Source: Betaproteobacteria bacterium (lineage in GTDB: Bacteria; Pseudomonadota; Gammaproteobacteria; Burkholderiales; Rhodocyclaceae). From it: a stretch of DNA of 64,000 nt. Below the pieces are notes generated by a model. It did no database searches. It worked only from the letters and a program-made list of their open reading frames with translations, and was not told the origin of the DNA. The position numbers were made by a program, and so were the translations under genes. The stretch lies in the NCBI GenBank assembly GCA_016709965.1, contig JADJLT010000003.1, positions 168,818-232,817 of the forward strand, given 5' to 3'. Of this stretch, positions 1 through 8,455 are shown one piece after another. Each line of letters starts with the position of its first letter. The first letter of the stretch is position 1.

Positions 1-1
1 C

Positions 2-775
2 ATTGCGCACTCGAAGCACATCGTTGAACAGTTCACTGCTGCCGGTGTGGTTGCTGAGCACATCGACTATTGGGCTGACGATGACGAGCGCGCGGCCATC
101 CTGGGGCGATTCGCACGCGGCGAAACGATGGTGCTGTCGAATGTGGCGCTGCTCTCGGAAGGTTGGGACTGCCCGGCCTGTGAGGTGATGGTTCTTGCCC
201 GCCCGACGCGCAGCCTGATTCGTTTCATACAGATGGTTGGCCGTGTCCTGCGTCCGGCCTACGGGAAAACCAAGGCGCTGCTGCTTGATCACTCAGGCAG
301 CACGGCACGCTTGGGCCATCCCTGCGACGACCTGCCACTAGAACTGGACGACGGCAAGCCCAAGACCGCGAAGGCCAAAACGGAAGAACGAGCGGAGCCA
401 TTGCCGAAGAAATGCCCGTCCTGCCACTTCATGAAACCGGCCAAGGTCCATGCCTGCCCGCAATGTGGTTTTGAGCCTGAGCGGCAGAGTGACGTTGTGG
501 TTGGTGACGGCGAACTGGTGAAGATGGATCGCAAGAAGCCAGCGGCAAAGGACACCAAGCAACACGTCTTCAGCCAATTGCTTTTCATCGAAGAGAAACG
601 CAGGTATCGGCACGGTTGGGCAGCCAATCAGTACCGCACCATTTTCGGTGTTTGGCCGCGTGGCCTGAACGAAGTGACGGCGACCCCGACCGACGAGATT
701 TTGAACAAGGTCAAGGCAAACCAGATCGCGTATTCCAAGTCAGCAAAGCGTGGAGGCGACCATGCAGCGCCTTAA
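2..775 (+). CDS. Superfamily 2 DEAD/DEAH helicase, C-terminal part (5' truncated by window)
   Basis: The reading frame is open from base 2, so the gene starts before the window. The visible part holds the second RecA-like domain of an SF2 helicase: an AHS-type motif at the left edge, a GWD segment (motif V region), and the motif VI string QMVGRVLRP. After it comes a two-CxxC zinc ribbon (CPSC ... CPQC), a layout seen in phage and satellite helicases of the UvsW/type III restriction-like group. It overlaps the downstream primase start by 14 bases, so the two are probably translationally coupled. The likely role is element DNA replication. Whether an intact ATPase domain exists cannot be seen. 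Confidence 0.8.
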   Translation: MAHSKHIVEQFTAAGVVAEHIDYWADDDERAAILGRFARGETMVLSNVALLSEGWDCPACEVMVLARPTRSLIRFIQMVGRVLRPAYGKTKALLLDHSGSTARLGHPCDDLPLELDDGKPKTAKAKTEERAEPLPKKCPSCHFMKPAKVHACPQCGFEPERQSDVVVGDGELVKMDRKKPAAKDTKQHVFSQLLFIEEKRRYRHGWAANQYRTIFGVWPRGLNEVTATPTDEILNKVKANQIAYSKSAKRGGDHAAP

Positions 776-1694
776 CGTTCGAGATGTTGCAGCCGGCAAG
801 TGGCCTGGCCTGCTACTCAATTTCGGCCTGACCGAGCGCCAGCTATCGGGCAAGCACTGCCCTTGTCCGGTCTGCGGCGGAGAGGATCGATTCAGGTTTG
901 ACGACAAGGACGGCCGCGGCACGTTCTTCTGCTCGAATTGCAAACCGGGTGACGGCGTTCAGTTGGTGATGGCGCTGAAGGGGTGGGATTTCCGGACTGC
1001 AGCCAAGGAAATCGAGCAGGCGGCCGGCGTTGTTCAGGTCGGTGCGATTCAGAAAGTTCAGGGCGAGGCCGAGAAGCTGGAAAAGTTGCGCCGTGTGTGG
1101 TCGGAGTCGAAGCCGCTGCAAGAAGGCGACGAGGCCACGCGCTACATGGCAGGGCGGGGGCTGACGCTGGCAACAATCCCGGATTGCCTACGCCTGCATC
1201 CGGCACTTCCGTACTACGACGGCGGCAAGTTGCTGGGGAAGTTCCCGGCGTTGATTGTCCGGGTGGTCGACGCATCCGGCCAGGGCCTGACGTTGCACCG
1301 CACCTACCTGACCAACGGCAAGAAGGCGTCAGTTCCCAGCCCGAAAAAGTTGATGCCAGGCAAGCAGATCAACGGGGGATCAATTCGCCTCGGTCCGGTG
1401 GCGGAATGGATTGGTATTGCCGAAGGCATCGAAACCGCACTTGCCGCCTCGCAGCTTTTCAGCGTCTCGGTCTGGTCCTGCATCAGCACGGCAGGCATCG
1501 AGAGTTTCATCCCGCCAGATGGCGTGCGCACCCTGACCATCTTTGCCGACAACGACACGAACCATGCGGGGCTGGCTGCAGCTTATTCGGCAGCACACCG
1601 GCTGTCCATGCAGGGAATGGTCGTCGAAGTATGCGCACCGCCGACGGTCGGCGACTGGCTGGATTATCTGAACGAAAAAAAGGAGGCCGCGTGA
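762..1694 (+). CDS. Phage/satellite-type DNA primase with N-terminal zinc finger and toprim domain
   Basis: The protein is 310 aa. A zinc-binding module near the N-terminus (CPCPVCGG ... FFCSNC, followed by GDGVQLV) matches primase zinc fingers. The C-terminal half has toprim features: an acidic IAEGIETALAA segment and a later FADND motif. I chose ATG 762 rather than GTG 750 because GGAGG lies six bases upstream. It overlaps the helicase end and its stop overlaps the next GTG (GTGA), so the three genes look like one replication operon. It probably makes primers for replication of the integrated element. No helicase domain is fused to it, unlike the long P4 alpha protein. Confidence 0.82.
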   Translation: MQRLNVRDVAAGKWPGLLLNFGLTERQLSGKHCPCPVCGGEDRFRFDDKDGRGTFFCSNCKPGDGVQLVMALKGWDFRTAAKEIEQAAGVVQVGAIQKVQGEAEKLEKLRRVWSESKPLQEGDEATRYMAGRGLTLATIPDCLRLHPALPYYDGGKLLGKFPALIVRVVDASGQGLTLHRTYLTNGKKASVPSPKKLMPGKQINGGSIRLGPVAEWIGIAEGIETALAASQLFSVSVWSCISTAGIESFIPPDGVRTLTIFADNDTNHAGLAAAYSAAHRLSMQGMVVEVCAPPTVGDWLDYLNEKKEAA

Positions 1695-2062
1695 GCGCCG
1701 AACAACAGAACAGCTTGATTGCGATGCTGCAGCAAGTAGTCGATTCACAGAAACCGAGGCAGCAACCGCCAAAGCGATTCAATCCTCGTCCCCCCGGCGT
1801 TATCCAGTCCGGCAGTGCCACCGATGCCGTGGTGAAGTTCCTGAGCAAATCACCCGGGCTCAAGACCGAAGCGCAAATCGTGTGGGCAACCAAGCGGACG
1901 CACTCTGCCGTGTCGTGGGCATTGCTCAGGCTTCGCAGTTGGGGGCAGGTCGATGCCATTGGAGACCCAAGCCGAAACAGCCGCTACCTCAGATACAGAT
2001 TGAAGGTTGAGAAAGGAGAGGCCAACGGGTTTCCATTGGAGACGCAGGCCGCGAAGTGGTAA
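1691..2062 (+). CDS. Small hypothetical protein of the replication operon, possibly winged-helix
   Basis: This 123-aa protein starts at GTG 1691, overlapping the primase stop by 4 bases, with AGGAGG about five bases upstream. The first ~40 residues are polar and Pro/Gln-rich. The remainder (SAVSWALLRLRSWGQVDAIG region) resembles a winged-helix fold with a recognition helix and a basic C-terminus. I do not recognise a named family; DNA binding is inferred from composition and context only. The longer open frame that runs in from position 983 is antisense-like shadow of the primase and not coding upstream of 1691. Confidence 0.6.
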   Translation: MSAEQQNSLIAMLQQVVDSQKPRQQPPKRFNPRPPGVIQSGSATDAVVKFLSKSPGLKTEAQIVWATKRTHSAVSWALLRLRSWGQVDAIGDPSRNSRYLRYRLKVEKGEANGFPLETQAAKW

Positions 2063-2384
2063 CTGCCGAGCGGGTGATGCAGGAGCGGGCGAGGATTTCT
2101 GCTTTGTTCAACGATGCCGAGAGCAGGGCACACTTCGCTTCAAGGGCCGCGGCACGTTCCAGCGCCGGGCCAATGACCGCGCAGAAGCCGTCAAGGCGAT
2201 CGACGCTCTCTTCGGTGCGGTTGTCAAAGGCCAGGGCCATGATGTCGTTCATGGCATCGGCCAGCAGGCAGGCCGCGTCGTCACCTTCCTCGATGTTGCG
2301 CAAGGCAACCAGGAGCTTTTCTGCATCGTAGTTGCCGGCCTTATGCGATTCCTCGGTTGAGAGCAGTTTCAGACGTTCGTTCAT
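1989..2384 (-). CDS. Hypothetical protein (131 aa), convergent with the primase operon
   Basis: It starts at ATG 2384 with a good AAGGAG ribosome site. The protein is acidic and helical over its first ~95 residues, with no recognised domain. Its last ~25 residues fall in a convergent overlap with the end of the preceding plus-strand gene, so the C-terminus is doubtful. The region between this start and the plus-strand gene at 2516 is short and AT-richer, consistent with divergent promoters. Small acidic proteins like this are common in integrated elements; function unknown. Confidence 0.5.
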   Translation of the reverse strand: MNERLKLLSTEESHKAGNYDAEKLLVALRNIEEGDDAACLLADAMNDIMALAFDNRTEESVDRLDGFCAVIGPALERAAALEAKCALLSASLNKAEILARSCITRSAVTTSRPASPMETRWPLLSQPSICI

Positions 2385-2515
2385 TGTCGTTTCTCCTTGT
2401 CGTTGAGTTAGGTTGATTCCGTTACTGGTACATAGTATGAACTGCTAAAACGGATTGTCAAGCATTTACTGCTATGTGCTACACTGCAAAGCATGCAGGC
2501 ACAAAAGGAACAGCG

Positions 2516-2725
2516 ATGGCATTAAGTAAAACTCAGTCAGCGTTAGCGCTGGTGCGGCAGGGCTTGCCAGTGAAGAAGGCAGCGGAACTGGCCGGCGTGG
2601 CAGAGGCAACGATTTACATTGCGCAGAATCGACTCAAGGGCAAAGAGCAGTGTCCGTGCTGTGGCCAGGTGGTTCGTGAAGGGTTCGTGGTCAACAAGGA
2701 CGTGCTGAAGGATTCCGCTGCATGA
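2516..2725 (+). CDS. Small helix-turn-helix protein with C-terminal CxxC
   Basis: The protein is 69 aa. Residues ~5-40 form a putative helix-turn-helix (ALALVRQGLPVKKAAELAGV, then AEATIYIAQNRL), and a CPCCGQ motif follows, suggesting a bound metal or a structural pair of cysteines. I prefer ATG 2516 (AAAAGGAA upstream) to the in-frame ATG at 2474, which lacks a ribosome site. It overlaps the next gene by 4 bases (ATGA). It could be a small regulator of the element; that role is inferred. Confidence 0.6.
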   Translation: MALSKTQSALALVRQGLPVKKAAELAGVAEATIYIAQNRLKGKEQCPCCGQVVREGFVVNKDVLKDSAA

Positions 2726-2919
2726 GCGACAAGCAGCAGCGGTACCGCATCAGTTGTGAAGTCGATGGCGTTTCGTATGCCGGGAATTACTGGATTGCCG
2801 GAAAAATCCTCGTGGTCTCAACGTCCAAGGGCGGGGCGAGCCACCAGGTTGGAAGCAGTGATCATGAAGCCCTGGCCATGGAGTTGCTGCGACGGCTGGC
2901 CAGCGACGGTAAGGCTTAG
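2722..2919 (+). CDS. Small hypothetical protein (65 aa)
   Basis: The start ATG overlaps the stop of the HTH gene (ATGA), implying co-translation. The product looks like a single small beta-rich domain followed by a helix (EALAMELLRRLASDGKA). I see no cysteine pairs, membrane segment or signal peptide and recognise no family. Confidence 0.5.
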   Translation: MSDKQQRYRISCEVDGVSYAGNYWIAGKILVVSTSKGGASHQVGSSDHEALAMELLRRLASDGKA

Positions 2920-3004
2920 ATTCCTGTGTCTATGCCTTTGGTCTGATTGCCACTACCACCTGCGTAAGCGGACAATCTGTAGTTTTCAACTGACTGTGAT
3001 CAAC

Positions 3005-3532
3005 ATGACAATGCTTCTTAAGGTGGCCGCCACACTTGCGCTGACGCTTTCTATCGCCACCTCGTGGGCCGACGAACCAGAGCCAGCGAATAAGTACCAA
3101 GCTGTCTATGTGTCGAAGGTTGCCGTAGAGGCAGATATGGATCGCACTAGCCCTGAAGAGGTGAAGTATTACGCCGACATCGAAACGGAGGCAACGACCA
3201 AAATCACCCAATGGTTCAAGGATGAAGGTTTTACGATTGCCGACACACCAGACGCCGCCACTGACGGACTGGCGATCATCAATACGAAGGTATTATTCAA
3301 TGCAGGGAACCGAGCGCTACGGTGGGTTGGCAGCTTTATGGGTGCGGGCAAGGCAACCGCTGATGTAACAATGGAAGCGATTGACTCAAAATATGGCACG
3401 AAGGTTACATCCCAGAACGCCAAAGACAGCTTGCGGATCGGGAATCTCGGCGGTAGCGCATCAAGCATGTTGATGGGCACGATAGGTACGGCCTGGAACT
3501 ACGTTGTCGCTGACATCAATGAGTTGAAGTAA
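3005..3532 (+). CDS. Secreted DUF4410-like protein
   Basis: The 175-aa product begins with a signal peptide (MLLKVAATLALTLSIATSWA, cleavage expected near residue 22 at SWA/DE). The mature part has the layout of DUF4410 proteins: an N-terminal V-S-K-V-A-V strand, then a segment like NRALRWVGSFMGAGKATADV, then a glycine-rich stretch (GNLGGSASSM). ATG 3005 or 3011 are both possible; neither has a strong ribosome site. The gene sits just inside the integrase end of the element, where passenger genes are usual. Local composition is less G+C-rich than the chromosome. Function is unknown; an envelope location is inferred. Confidence 0.55.
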   Translation: MTMLLKVAATLALTLSIATSWADEPEPANKYQAVYVSKVAVEADMDRTSPEEVKYYADIETEATTKITQWFKDEGFTIADTPDAATDGLAIINTKVLFNAGNRALRWVGSFMGAGKATADVTMEAIDSKYGTKVTSQNAKDSLRIGNLGGSASSMLMGTIGTAWNYVVADINELK

Positions 3533-3603
3533 TTGCCGACCAATCCGCAGATGAAATACTAGGGTGATAGCGAAAGGTTGGGCCTTAGCTTTTGGTGGCC
3601 AAA

Positions 3604-4800
3604 CTATGCCGCGTTGCCGTGCAATTGGATAACCTCGGCGCCGGCCTTCAGCTTGTCCAGATAGTTGGCCCAAGCCTGTAGCATTTCGCTGCGCTGTTCC
3701 AGGTATTCGGCACGGTTATAAACACCACGAACCCCCTGCATGGTGTGATTCATCGCCTTCTCGATAACGTCAGTGTTCCATCCCTGTTCGTGCAGCATCG
3801 TTGATGCGGTGCGCCGGAAGTCGTGAGGAGTGAAGGGGGCAATCCCATGGCAGTTATTCCTCTTGATTGATTCGTGTAGGGTGCCGGTGGATATTCCCTT
3901 GCCTGGTTGTCGCCCCGGCAGCACAAGGCCGATGCCGCCAGATTGTTTGTGCAGATCCCGGAGAATCGCAAGCGCCTGGGAGGATAGCGGCACTAGATGG
4001 GGCTTGCCGTTCTTGGTGCGCTCTCCTTCGATTGACCAAAGGCCTTGCTCCAAATCGAACTCCGGCCAATGGGCTTGCAACAGTTCCTCCCGACGAACCA
4101 TGGTCAGGAGCAGCAGCCGGAAAGCAGAAATCGTTTCAAGTTCTCCCTTGGCGCTATCTAGACTCCGTAACAGGGTGCCAATCTCGTCGGGTGATAGCGC
4201 GCGATCCCGCGATTTGCGCTGTCCAATGATGCGAGGGGGAATGGCAGCCGCTGGGTTTGCCGACATCAATTGTCTGCCAATCGCGAGGTCAAACATTCGC
4301 TTGAGCGTGCCATGGACCGCTAGGGCAGAGGCGGGCGCGGTTTTCTTAATTCCATCGAGGAAGTGAAGGATGTCGGCCGGGGTAATGTCGACCAGCGGGA
4401 ATTTTCCGAGCTTGGGAATGATATAGGCGTCAAATATCCATCCCCTGCCACCGCTTGGGTTCTTCGTGCGTTTGTCGAGATCGGCTCGGTAGAGCTTTGC
4501 CAGTTCGCTGATTGTGCTGGCCAAGTTGGATTGCTGCCGCTCCCGCTCAAGTTCTCGGGCCGGTGATTTTCCTCTGGCAACCATGGTGGATAACTCAAGG
4601 TGGCGCGCATTGGCTTCCTTGAGGCTGATTGCTGGATATTGGCCGATCGTTACCTTCTCACGCTGCCCTAGTAGCCGGTAGCGGTAGCGCCAGGTTTTGA
4701 TTCCGGCCGCGGTGATGTCGAGATACAGCCCCGCTTGAAAGGTGACTTCATAGCGCCTGCCGGTGGCCTTGAGTGCCTTGATCTGTATGTCGTTGAGCAT
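3604..4800 (-). CDS. P4-type tyrosine integrase
   Basis: The 398-aa protein has an N-terminal DUF4102-like arm-binding domain (~1-85), a SAM-like core-binding domain (~95-190) and a C-terminal catalytic domain. Catalytic residues are visible: Arg236 in RREEL, His326 and Arg329 in HDFRR, His352 in NHT and the nucleophile Tyr361 in VYNR. It should catalyse site-specific recombination between element and chromosome. I chose ATG 4800 over GTG 4824 because an ACGGAG site precedes it. It reads inward from the right boundary of the element, and the start lies next to a palindrome that may be an operator. Confidence 0.92.
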   Translation of the reverse strand: MLNDIQIKALKATGRRYEVTFQAGLYLDITAAGIKTWRYRYRLLGQREKVTIGQYPAISLKEANARHLELSTMVARGKSPARELERERQQSNLASTISELAKLYRADLDKRTKNPSGGRGWIFDAYIIPKLGKFPLVDITPADILHFLDGIKKTAPASALAVHGTLKRMFDLAIGRQLMSANPAAAIPPRIIGQRKSRDRALSPDEIGTLLRSLDSAKGELETISAFRLLLLTMVRREELLQAHWPEFDLEQGLWSIEGERTKNGKPHLVPLSSQALAILRDLHKQSGGIGLVLPGRQPGKGISTGTLHESIKRNNCHGIAPFTPHDFRRTASTMLHEQGWNTDVIEKAMNHTMQGVRGVYNRAEYLEQRSEMLQAWANYLDKLKAGAEVIQLHGNAA

Positions 4801-4819
4801 GGATGCCACTCCGTTTTGA

Positions 4820-4839
4820 CCCACTGCATGTACAGTGGG
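4820..4839. promoter_or_regulatory. Inverted repeat upstream of the integrase gene
   Basis: The arms CCCACTG (4820-4826) and CAGTGGG (4833-4839) are perfectly complementary around a 6-base centre. A further CACTGGTGGG half-site follows at 4841. The position just before the integrase start suggests an operator for autoregulation or an excisionase/integrase arm site. It overlaps the alternative GTG start at 4824, another reason to prefer the ATG at 4800. Confidence 0.4.
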
Positions 4840-4985
4840 TCACTGGTGGGTCATTCTATGCGCAATGCCATGCAACATCAAGCTATACGAATCGTAATTA
4901 ATCCTTTGTTATCAATGTGTTTTTTGGCGCGTTTTGGATGGGCGCAACGCTGTAAAACATCGATTGATATAACAGCTGGCAATTT

Positions 4986-5474
4986 TCACTTGCTGGCGCC
5001 GCCCGAAGGTTTGCTGCCCAGCGGTGCGCTCTTCGGGTAGCCGGCGAGGTCGAGCAGATTGTTGTAGGCCCCTGACTCGAAGCCGCGGAAGCGCTGGTTG
5101 CCGACTTTGACCGACGGGACGAAGACATCGCCCACCAGTTGCTTCAGCTCTTCGATTTCTTCCGGTTTTTGCAGCATTTTTTCAGTAAACGGTACGCCGC
5201 GGCCATTCAATAGCTCGCGCGCCTGTTTGCACTCGGTGATGCAGTCGGCGCTGGTGAACAGCACGACCGGAAACGCTTCGGCCGCCTTTTTGGTGGCGAA
5301 CGACAGGCCGTCGCCGGCATCGGGATTGCCGCCCACTCTGACGACGCTCCTGGCTTTGCCTGGTGGTGGTGTATCGGTAACGACCGTTTGGCCGTTGGTG
5401 TCCGTCCACCGATAGGTTTCCGCAGATGTGCCGACGCTGGCTAGCGCCAGGCAGATCACGAACAGATAACGCAT
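4986..5474 (-). CDS. Periplasmic DUF4124/glutaredoxin-like protein
   Basis: The protein is 162 aa with a signal peptide ending near SAETYRW. A DUF4124 segment follows (TYRWTDTNGQTVVTDTPPP), then a thioredoxin-fold domain. The redox motif reads SADCITECKQ: two cysteines three residues apart (CxxxC) rather than the CPYC of ordinary glutaredoxins. A cis-proline is present in VFVPSVKVG. It is probably an exported thiol-disulfide or metal-handling protein. It reads toward the integrase and its stop is the last recognisable chromosomal feature before the integrated element. Confidence 0.75.
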   Translation of the reverse strand: MRYLFVICLALASVGTSAETYRWTDTNGQTVVTDTPPPGKARSVVRVGGNPDAGDGLSFATKKAAEAFPVVLFTSADCITECKQARELLNGRGVPFTEKMLQKPEEIEELKQLVGDVFVPSVKVGNQRFRGFESGAYNNLLDLAGYPKSAPLGSKPSGGASK

Positions 5475-5495
5475 GATTTTCTCCCTGATCCCCTA

Positions 5496-7550
5496 TTAGG
5501 CAGCAATCATACCGCTATGGCGAAGAAGCGCATCAACACTTGGCTCGCGACCGCGGAAGGCCTTGAAGGATTCGATGGCCGGGCGCGAGCCGCCAACCGA
5601 CAAAATTTCGTCAAGGAAGCGCTTGCCGACGGTGGCATCAAATGGATTGCCAGCCTCTTCGAAGGCTGCGTAGGCATCGGCCGACAGCACTTCGGCCCAC
5701 TTGTAGCTGAAATAGCCGGCGCCGTAGCCGCCGCCAAAAATGTGCGAGAAGCTGTTCGGGAAACGGTGCCATGCGGGCGGCAGCAGCACGGCGACTTCCT
5801 TGCGCACGTCGTTGAGCACGTCCATCACGGTCAACCCGGATTTCGGGTCGAAATCGGAATGGATCAGCATGTCGAACAGCGAGAACTCGATCTGGCGCAC
5901 GGCCATCATGCCGCTCTGGAAATTCTTGGCGGCCAGCATCTTGTCGAACAGTTCGCGCGGCAGGGTGGCGCCGGTATCGACGTGGGCCGTCATGCCCTCG
6001 ACCACTTCCCATTCCCAGCAATAGTTTTCCATGAACTGCGACGGCAGTTCGACGGCATCCCACTCGACGCCGTGGATGCCCGAAACGCCGAGCTCTTCGC
6101 CGCGCGTCAAGAGGTGGTGGAGGCCGTGGCCGGTTTCGTGGAACAGTGTCGTGACGTCATCATGCGTGAAGGTGGCGGGTTTGCCGCCGACCGGGCGCGA
6201 GAAATTGCAGTTCAGGTAGGCAATCGGTTTCTGGATGCCGTTGAGCACTTTTCGACGCGAGCGGGCTTCGTCCATCCAGGCGCCGCCGCGTTTGGTTTCG
6301 CGGGCATAGAGGTCGAGGTAGAACTGACCGACCAGATCGCCGGCCGGGCTTTCCAGCCGGTAGAAACGGACGTCCTCATGCCAGACCGGCGCCGTATCCG
6401 GCTTGACCTTGACGTTGAACAGGCTCTCGATGACCTTGAACAGGCCGCCGAGCACCTTGGGCTCGGTGAAATACTGCTTCACTTCCTGCTCGGAGAAGGC
6501 ATAGCGTTTTTGCAGCAGCTTTTCGGAAACGTAGGCCGCATCCCAGGGCTGGAAGTCGGTCAGGCCGAGTTCATCCTTGGCGAAGGCGCGCAGCTCGGCG
6601 ATATCCTTTTCGGCAAACGGCTTGGCCTTGGCCGCCAGTTCGCGCAGGAAAGCGAGCACCTGGGCCGGCGTATCGGCCATTTTCGGGGCCAGCGACACTT
6701 CGGCAAAGTTGTTGAAGCCGAGCATCTTGGCGTCTTCGATACGCAGTTCGAGCATGCGCTGGATGATCGGGGTGTTGTCCCACTCTGGTTTGCTCGAACC
6801 GTCGTGGAATTCGGCAGCGCGCGTCGCGTAGGCGCGGTACATGCGGGCGCGCAACTCGCGGTTGTCGGCGTACTGCATGACCGGGCCGTAGGACGGGGCT
6901 TGCAGGCTGAAACGCCAGCCGTCGACGCCGGCCTTTTCGGCGGCGGTCTTGGCGGCTTCCTTGGCATCGTCGGGCAGGCCGGCGAGCACGGCTTCGTCGG
7001 TGACGACTTCGGAAAAGGCGTTGGTCGCGTCGAGCAGGTTTTCGGCGAACTTGGCCGAAAGCTGCGACAGTTCTTCCATGATGGCCTGGAAGCGCGGCTT
7101 CTGGTCATCGGGCAACTCGGCACCGGACAGGCGGAAATCGCGGACTTCGTTATTGACGACCTTTTTCTGTTCGACGCTCAGCGTGGCGTACTCGGCGCTG
7201 TCGCGCAGCGCCTTGTACTTCTCGAAGAGCTTGAGGTTCTGGCCGAGTTCGGCGTAGAAGCGCGAGACTTCCGGCAGCATCTCGTTGTACGCCTCGCGCC
7301 AGGCGGGAATGTCATTGACTGAATGCAGGTGGCCGACGATGCCCCAGGCGCGGCCGAAGGGCTCCAGGCCATCGGACAGCGCACCGGCAAAGTCCTTCCA
7401 AGTGGCCGGCGTCGTGTCGGCAGTCAGGCGTTCGATCAGCGCACGGCCGGCGGTCAAGAGCGATTCGATGGCCGGTTTGACGTGTTCGGGCTGAACAGTG
7501 TCGAAGCGTGGCAGGTCGGAGAAATCGAGCAAGGGATTGGTGGTCGTCAT
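5496..7550 (-). CDS. prlC: Oligopeptidase A, M3 family zinc metallopeptidase
   Basis: The length of 684 aa is normal for the family. The zinc motif HETGH is at residues 471-475 and the third ligand is Glu501 in the segment WDAVELPSQ, as in thimet-type M3 peptidases. It degrades short peptides in the cytoplasm, including signal-peptide fragments. Start ATG 7550 is followed by the usual NPLLDFSDLPRFD beginning. It is transcribed away from the DUF2189 gene and separated from it by a terminator. A long antisense frame opposite this gene (5517-7322) is a G+C-rich shadow. Confidence 0.95.
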   Translation of the reverse strand: MTTTNPLLDFSDLPRFDTVQPEHVKPAIESLLTAGRALIERLTADTTPATWKDFAGALSDGLEPFGRAWGIVGHLHSVNDIPAWREAYNEMLPEVSRFYAELGQNLKLFEKYKALRDSAEYATLSVEQKKVVNNEVRDFRLSGAELPDDQKPRFQAIMEELSQLSAKFAENLLDATNAFSEVVTDEAVLAGLPDDAKEAAKTAAEKAGVDGWRFSLQAPSYGPVMQYADNRELRARMYRAYATRAAEFHDGSSKPEWDNTPIIQRMLELRIEDAKMLGFNNFAEVSLAPKMADTPAQVLAFLRELAAKAKPFAEKDIAELRAFAKDELGLTDFQPWDAAYVSEKLLQKRYAFSEQEVKQYFTEPKVLGGLFKVIESLFNVKVKPDTAPVWHEDVRFYRLESPAGDLVGQFYLDLYARETKRGGAWMDEARSRRKVLNGIQKPIAYLNCNFSRPVGGKPATFTHDDVTTLFHETGHGLHHLLTRGEELGVSGIHGVEWDAVELPSQFMENYCWEWEVVEGMTAHVDTGATLPRELFDKMLAAKNFQSGMMAVRQIEFSLFDMLIHSDFDPKSGLTVMDVLNDVRKEVAVLLPPAWHRFPNSFSHIFGGGYGAGYFSYKWAEVLSADAYAAFEEAGNPFDATVGKRFLDEILSVGGSRPAIESFKAFRGREPSVDALLRHSGMIAA

Positions 7551-7572
7551 TTTTATATTCCAGGCAAGAAAA

Positions 7573-7593
7573 ACGGGCGGTCAGGCCGCCCGT
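7573..7593 (-). terminator. Rho-independent terminator of the DUF2189 gene
   Basis: Arms ACGGGCGG and CCGCCCGT pair around a 5-base loop. Read on the minus strand, the stem is followed by TTTTTC. It lies 20 bases after the stop of the DUF2189 gene and just before prlC. Confidence 0.8.
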
Positions 7594-7613
7594 CGAATCT
7601 GGGGGCAGAACCC

Positions 7614-8390
7614 CTATTCTACAAGCTCGCGGTAGGCATGCCACGAGGCATGGCCGAGAATCGGCATGATGACGATCAGACCGAACAACAAGCTGGCGAA
7701 ACCAAGCAGGGTCAGGGCGACAAGCAGTGCCGCCCACAGCAGCAAGGGCCCGGCATTACGGGCGAAGGTGCGCAGGCTGGTCATCATGGCGGTGGCGACA
7801 TCGGCATTACGGTCGAGCATCAGCGGTACCGAAACAACGGCCAGTGCATAGGCGAAGAGGGCCAGAACACCGCCCAGCGCAAACCAGGTGGCGGTGAACG
7901 CCAGGTGCTCGCCGCCGAAAATGACCTGTTTAAGATAAACGCTGGCATTGGGTGCCGAGGTGACGCCGATCATGGCGAAGGACATGGCGGAAAAACGCTC
8001 CCACATCAGGGCGATCAGGGCAAGGATCAAACCGAACAGGGCCAGTGACCGCCCGTTGCGTGCGAAACACTTGAGCGAGTCAATGAACAGTATTTTTTCT
8101 CCGGCTTCATGGCGCCGGCTTAATTCATAGAGCCCGGCCGCCAGCAGCGGCGCGATCAGGAAGAAGCCGGAGATCGAGACGGTGAGCAGATGCGGTGTCT
8201 GGAGGAATGCGAGGATGATCAGATCGCCGCCCAGTGCGAACAGCAGGCCATAGGCCAGAGAGGGGAGCGGGTTGGCGCGCACATCCTGCCAGCCGGCTGT
8301 GAGCCATGCCAGCGGGCGGCCCATGCCGATCCGCTGGATGCCCGGCAAGGTCGTGCCGGACGGTGATAAGGGTTTGCTGCGGTCATTCAT
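7614..8390 (-). CDS. DUF2189 family integral membrane protein
   Basis: The 258-aa protein has about six hydrophobic segments: residues ~45-65 (SLAYGLLFALGGDLII), ~70-90, ~118-138, a pair around ~170-200 and ~222-250. The layout matches DUF2189/BPSS1780-type inner-membrane proteins found widely in betaproteobacteria. I chose ATG 8390 (AGGGAAA upstream); the reading frame continues to 8450 but without a ribosome site. Function is unknown. It is downstream of purC on the same strand, separated by a hairpin. Confidence 0.8.
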   Translation of the reverse strand: MNDRSKPLSPSGTTLPGIQRIGMGRPLAWLTAGWQDVRANPLPSLAYGLLFALGGDLIILAFLQTPHLLTVSISGFFLIAPLLAAGLYELSRRHEAGEKILFIDSLKCFARNGRSLALFGLILALIALMWERFSAMSFAMIGVTSAPNASVYLKQVIFGGEHLAFTATWFALGGVLALFAYALAVVSVPLMLDRNADVATAMMTSLRTFARNAGPLLLWAALLVALTLLGFASLLFGLIVIMPILGHASWHAYRELVE

Positions 8391-8421
8391 GGCTGTTTCC
8401 CTGTGAAGTTGCAGCCTTTGG

Positions 8422-8442
8422 ACCCGGCCATGGCGGCCGGGT
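8422..8442 (-). repeat. GC-rich hairpin between purC and the DUF2189 gene
   Basis: Arms ACCCGGCC and GGCCGGGT form an 8-bp perfect stem with a 5-base loop. No T-run follows on either strand, so it is not a classical terminator. It may attenuate transcription or protect the purC mRNA end. Confidence 0.45.
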
Positions 8443-8455
8443 TCAGGCAAAGTGA

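Larger units (their letters stand above)
1..4860. mobile_element. Right part of an integrated phage-like element
   Basis: The segment carries a helicase fragment, a zinc-finger/toprim primase, small hypothetical genes and, at its right edge, a P4-type tyrosine integrase. Ordinary chromosomal genes (glutaredoxin-like protein, prlC, purC) begin immediately beyond it. This is the usual replication-module-plus-integrase makeup of P4-like satellites and defective prophages. The left end lies outside the window. I found no tRNA or recognisable attachment-site core between 4800 and 4985, so the right boundary is approximate. No structural phage genes are visible here. Confidence 0.65.

Noticed and set aside
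983..2062. 359-codon frame overlapping the primase
   Set aside because: Only its last 123 codons from GTG 1691 are coding; the earlier part is an alternative frame of the primase.
5517..7322. Long open frame (601 codons) on the plus strand opposite prlC
   Set aside because: It is fully antisense to a clear M3 peptidase, has no family features, and long antisense frames are expected at this G+C content.
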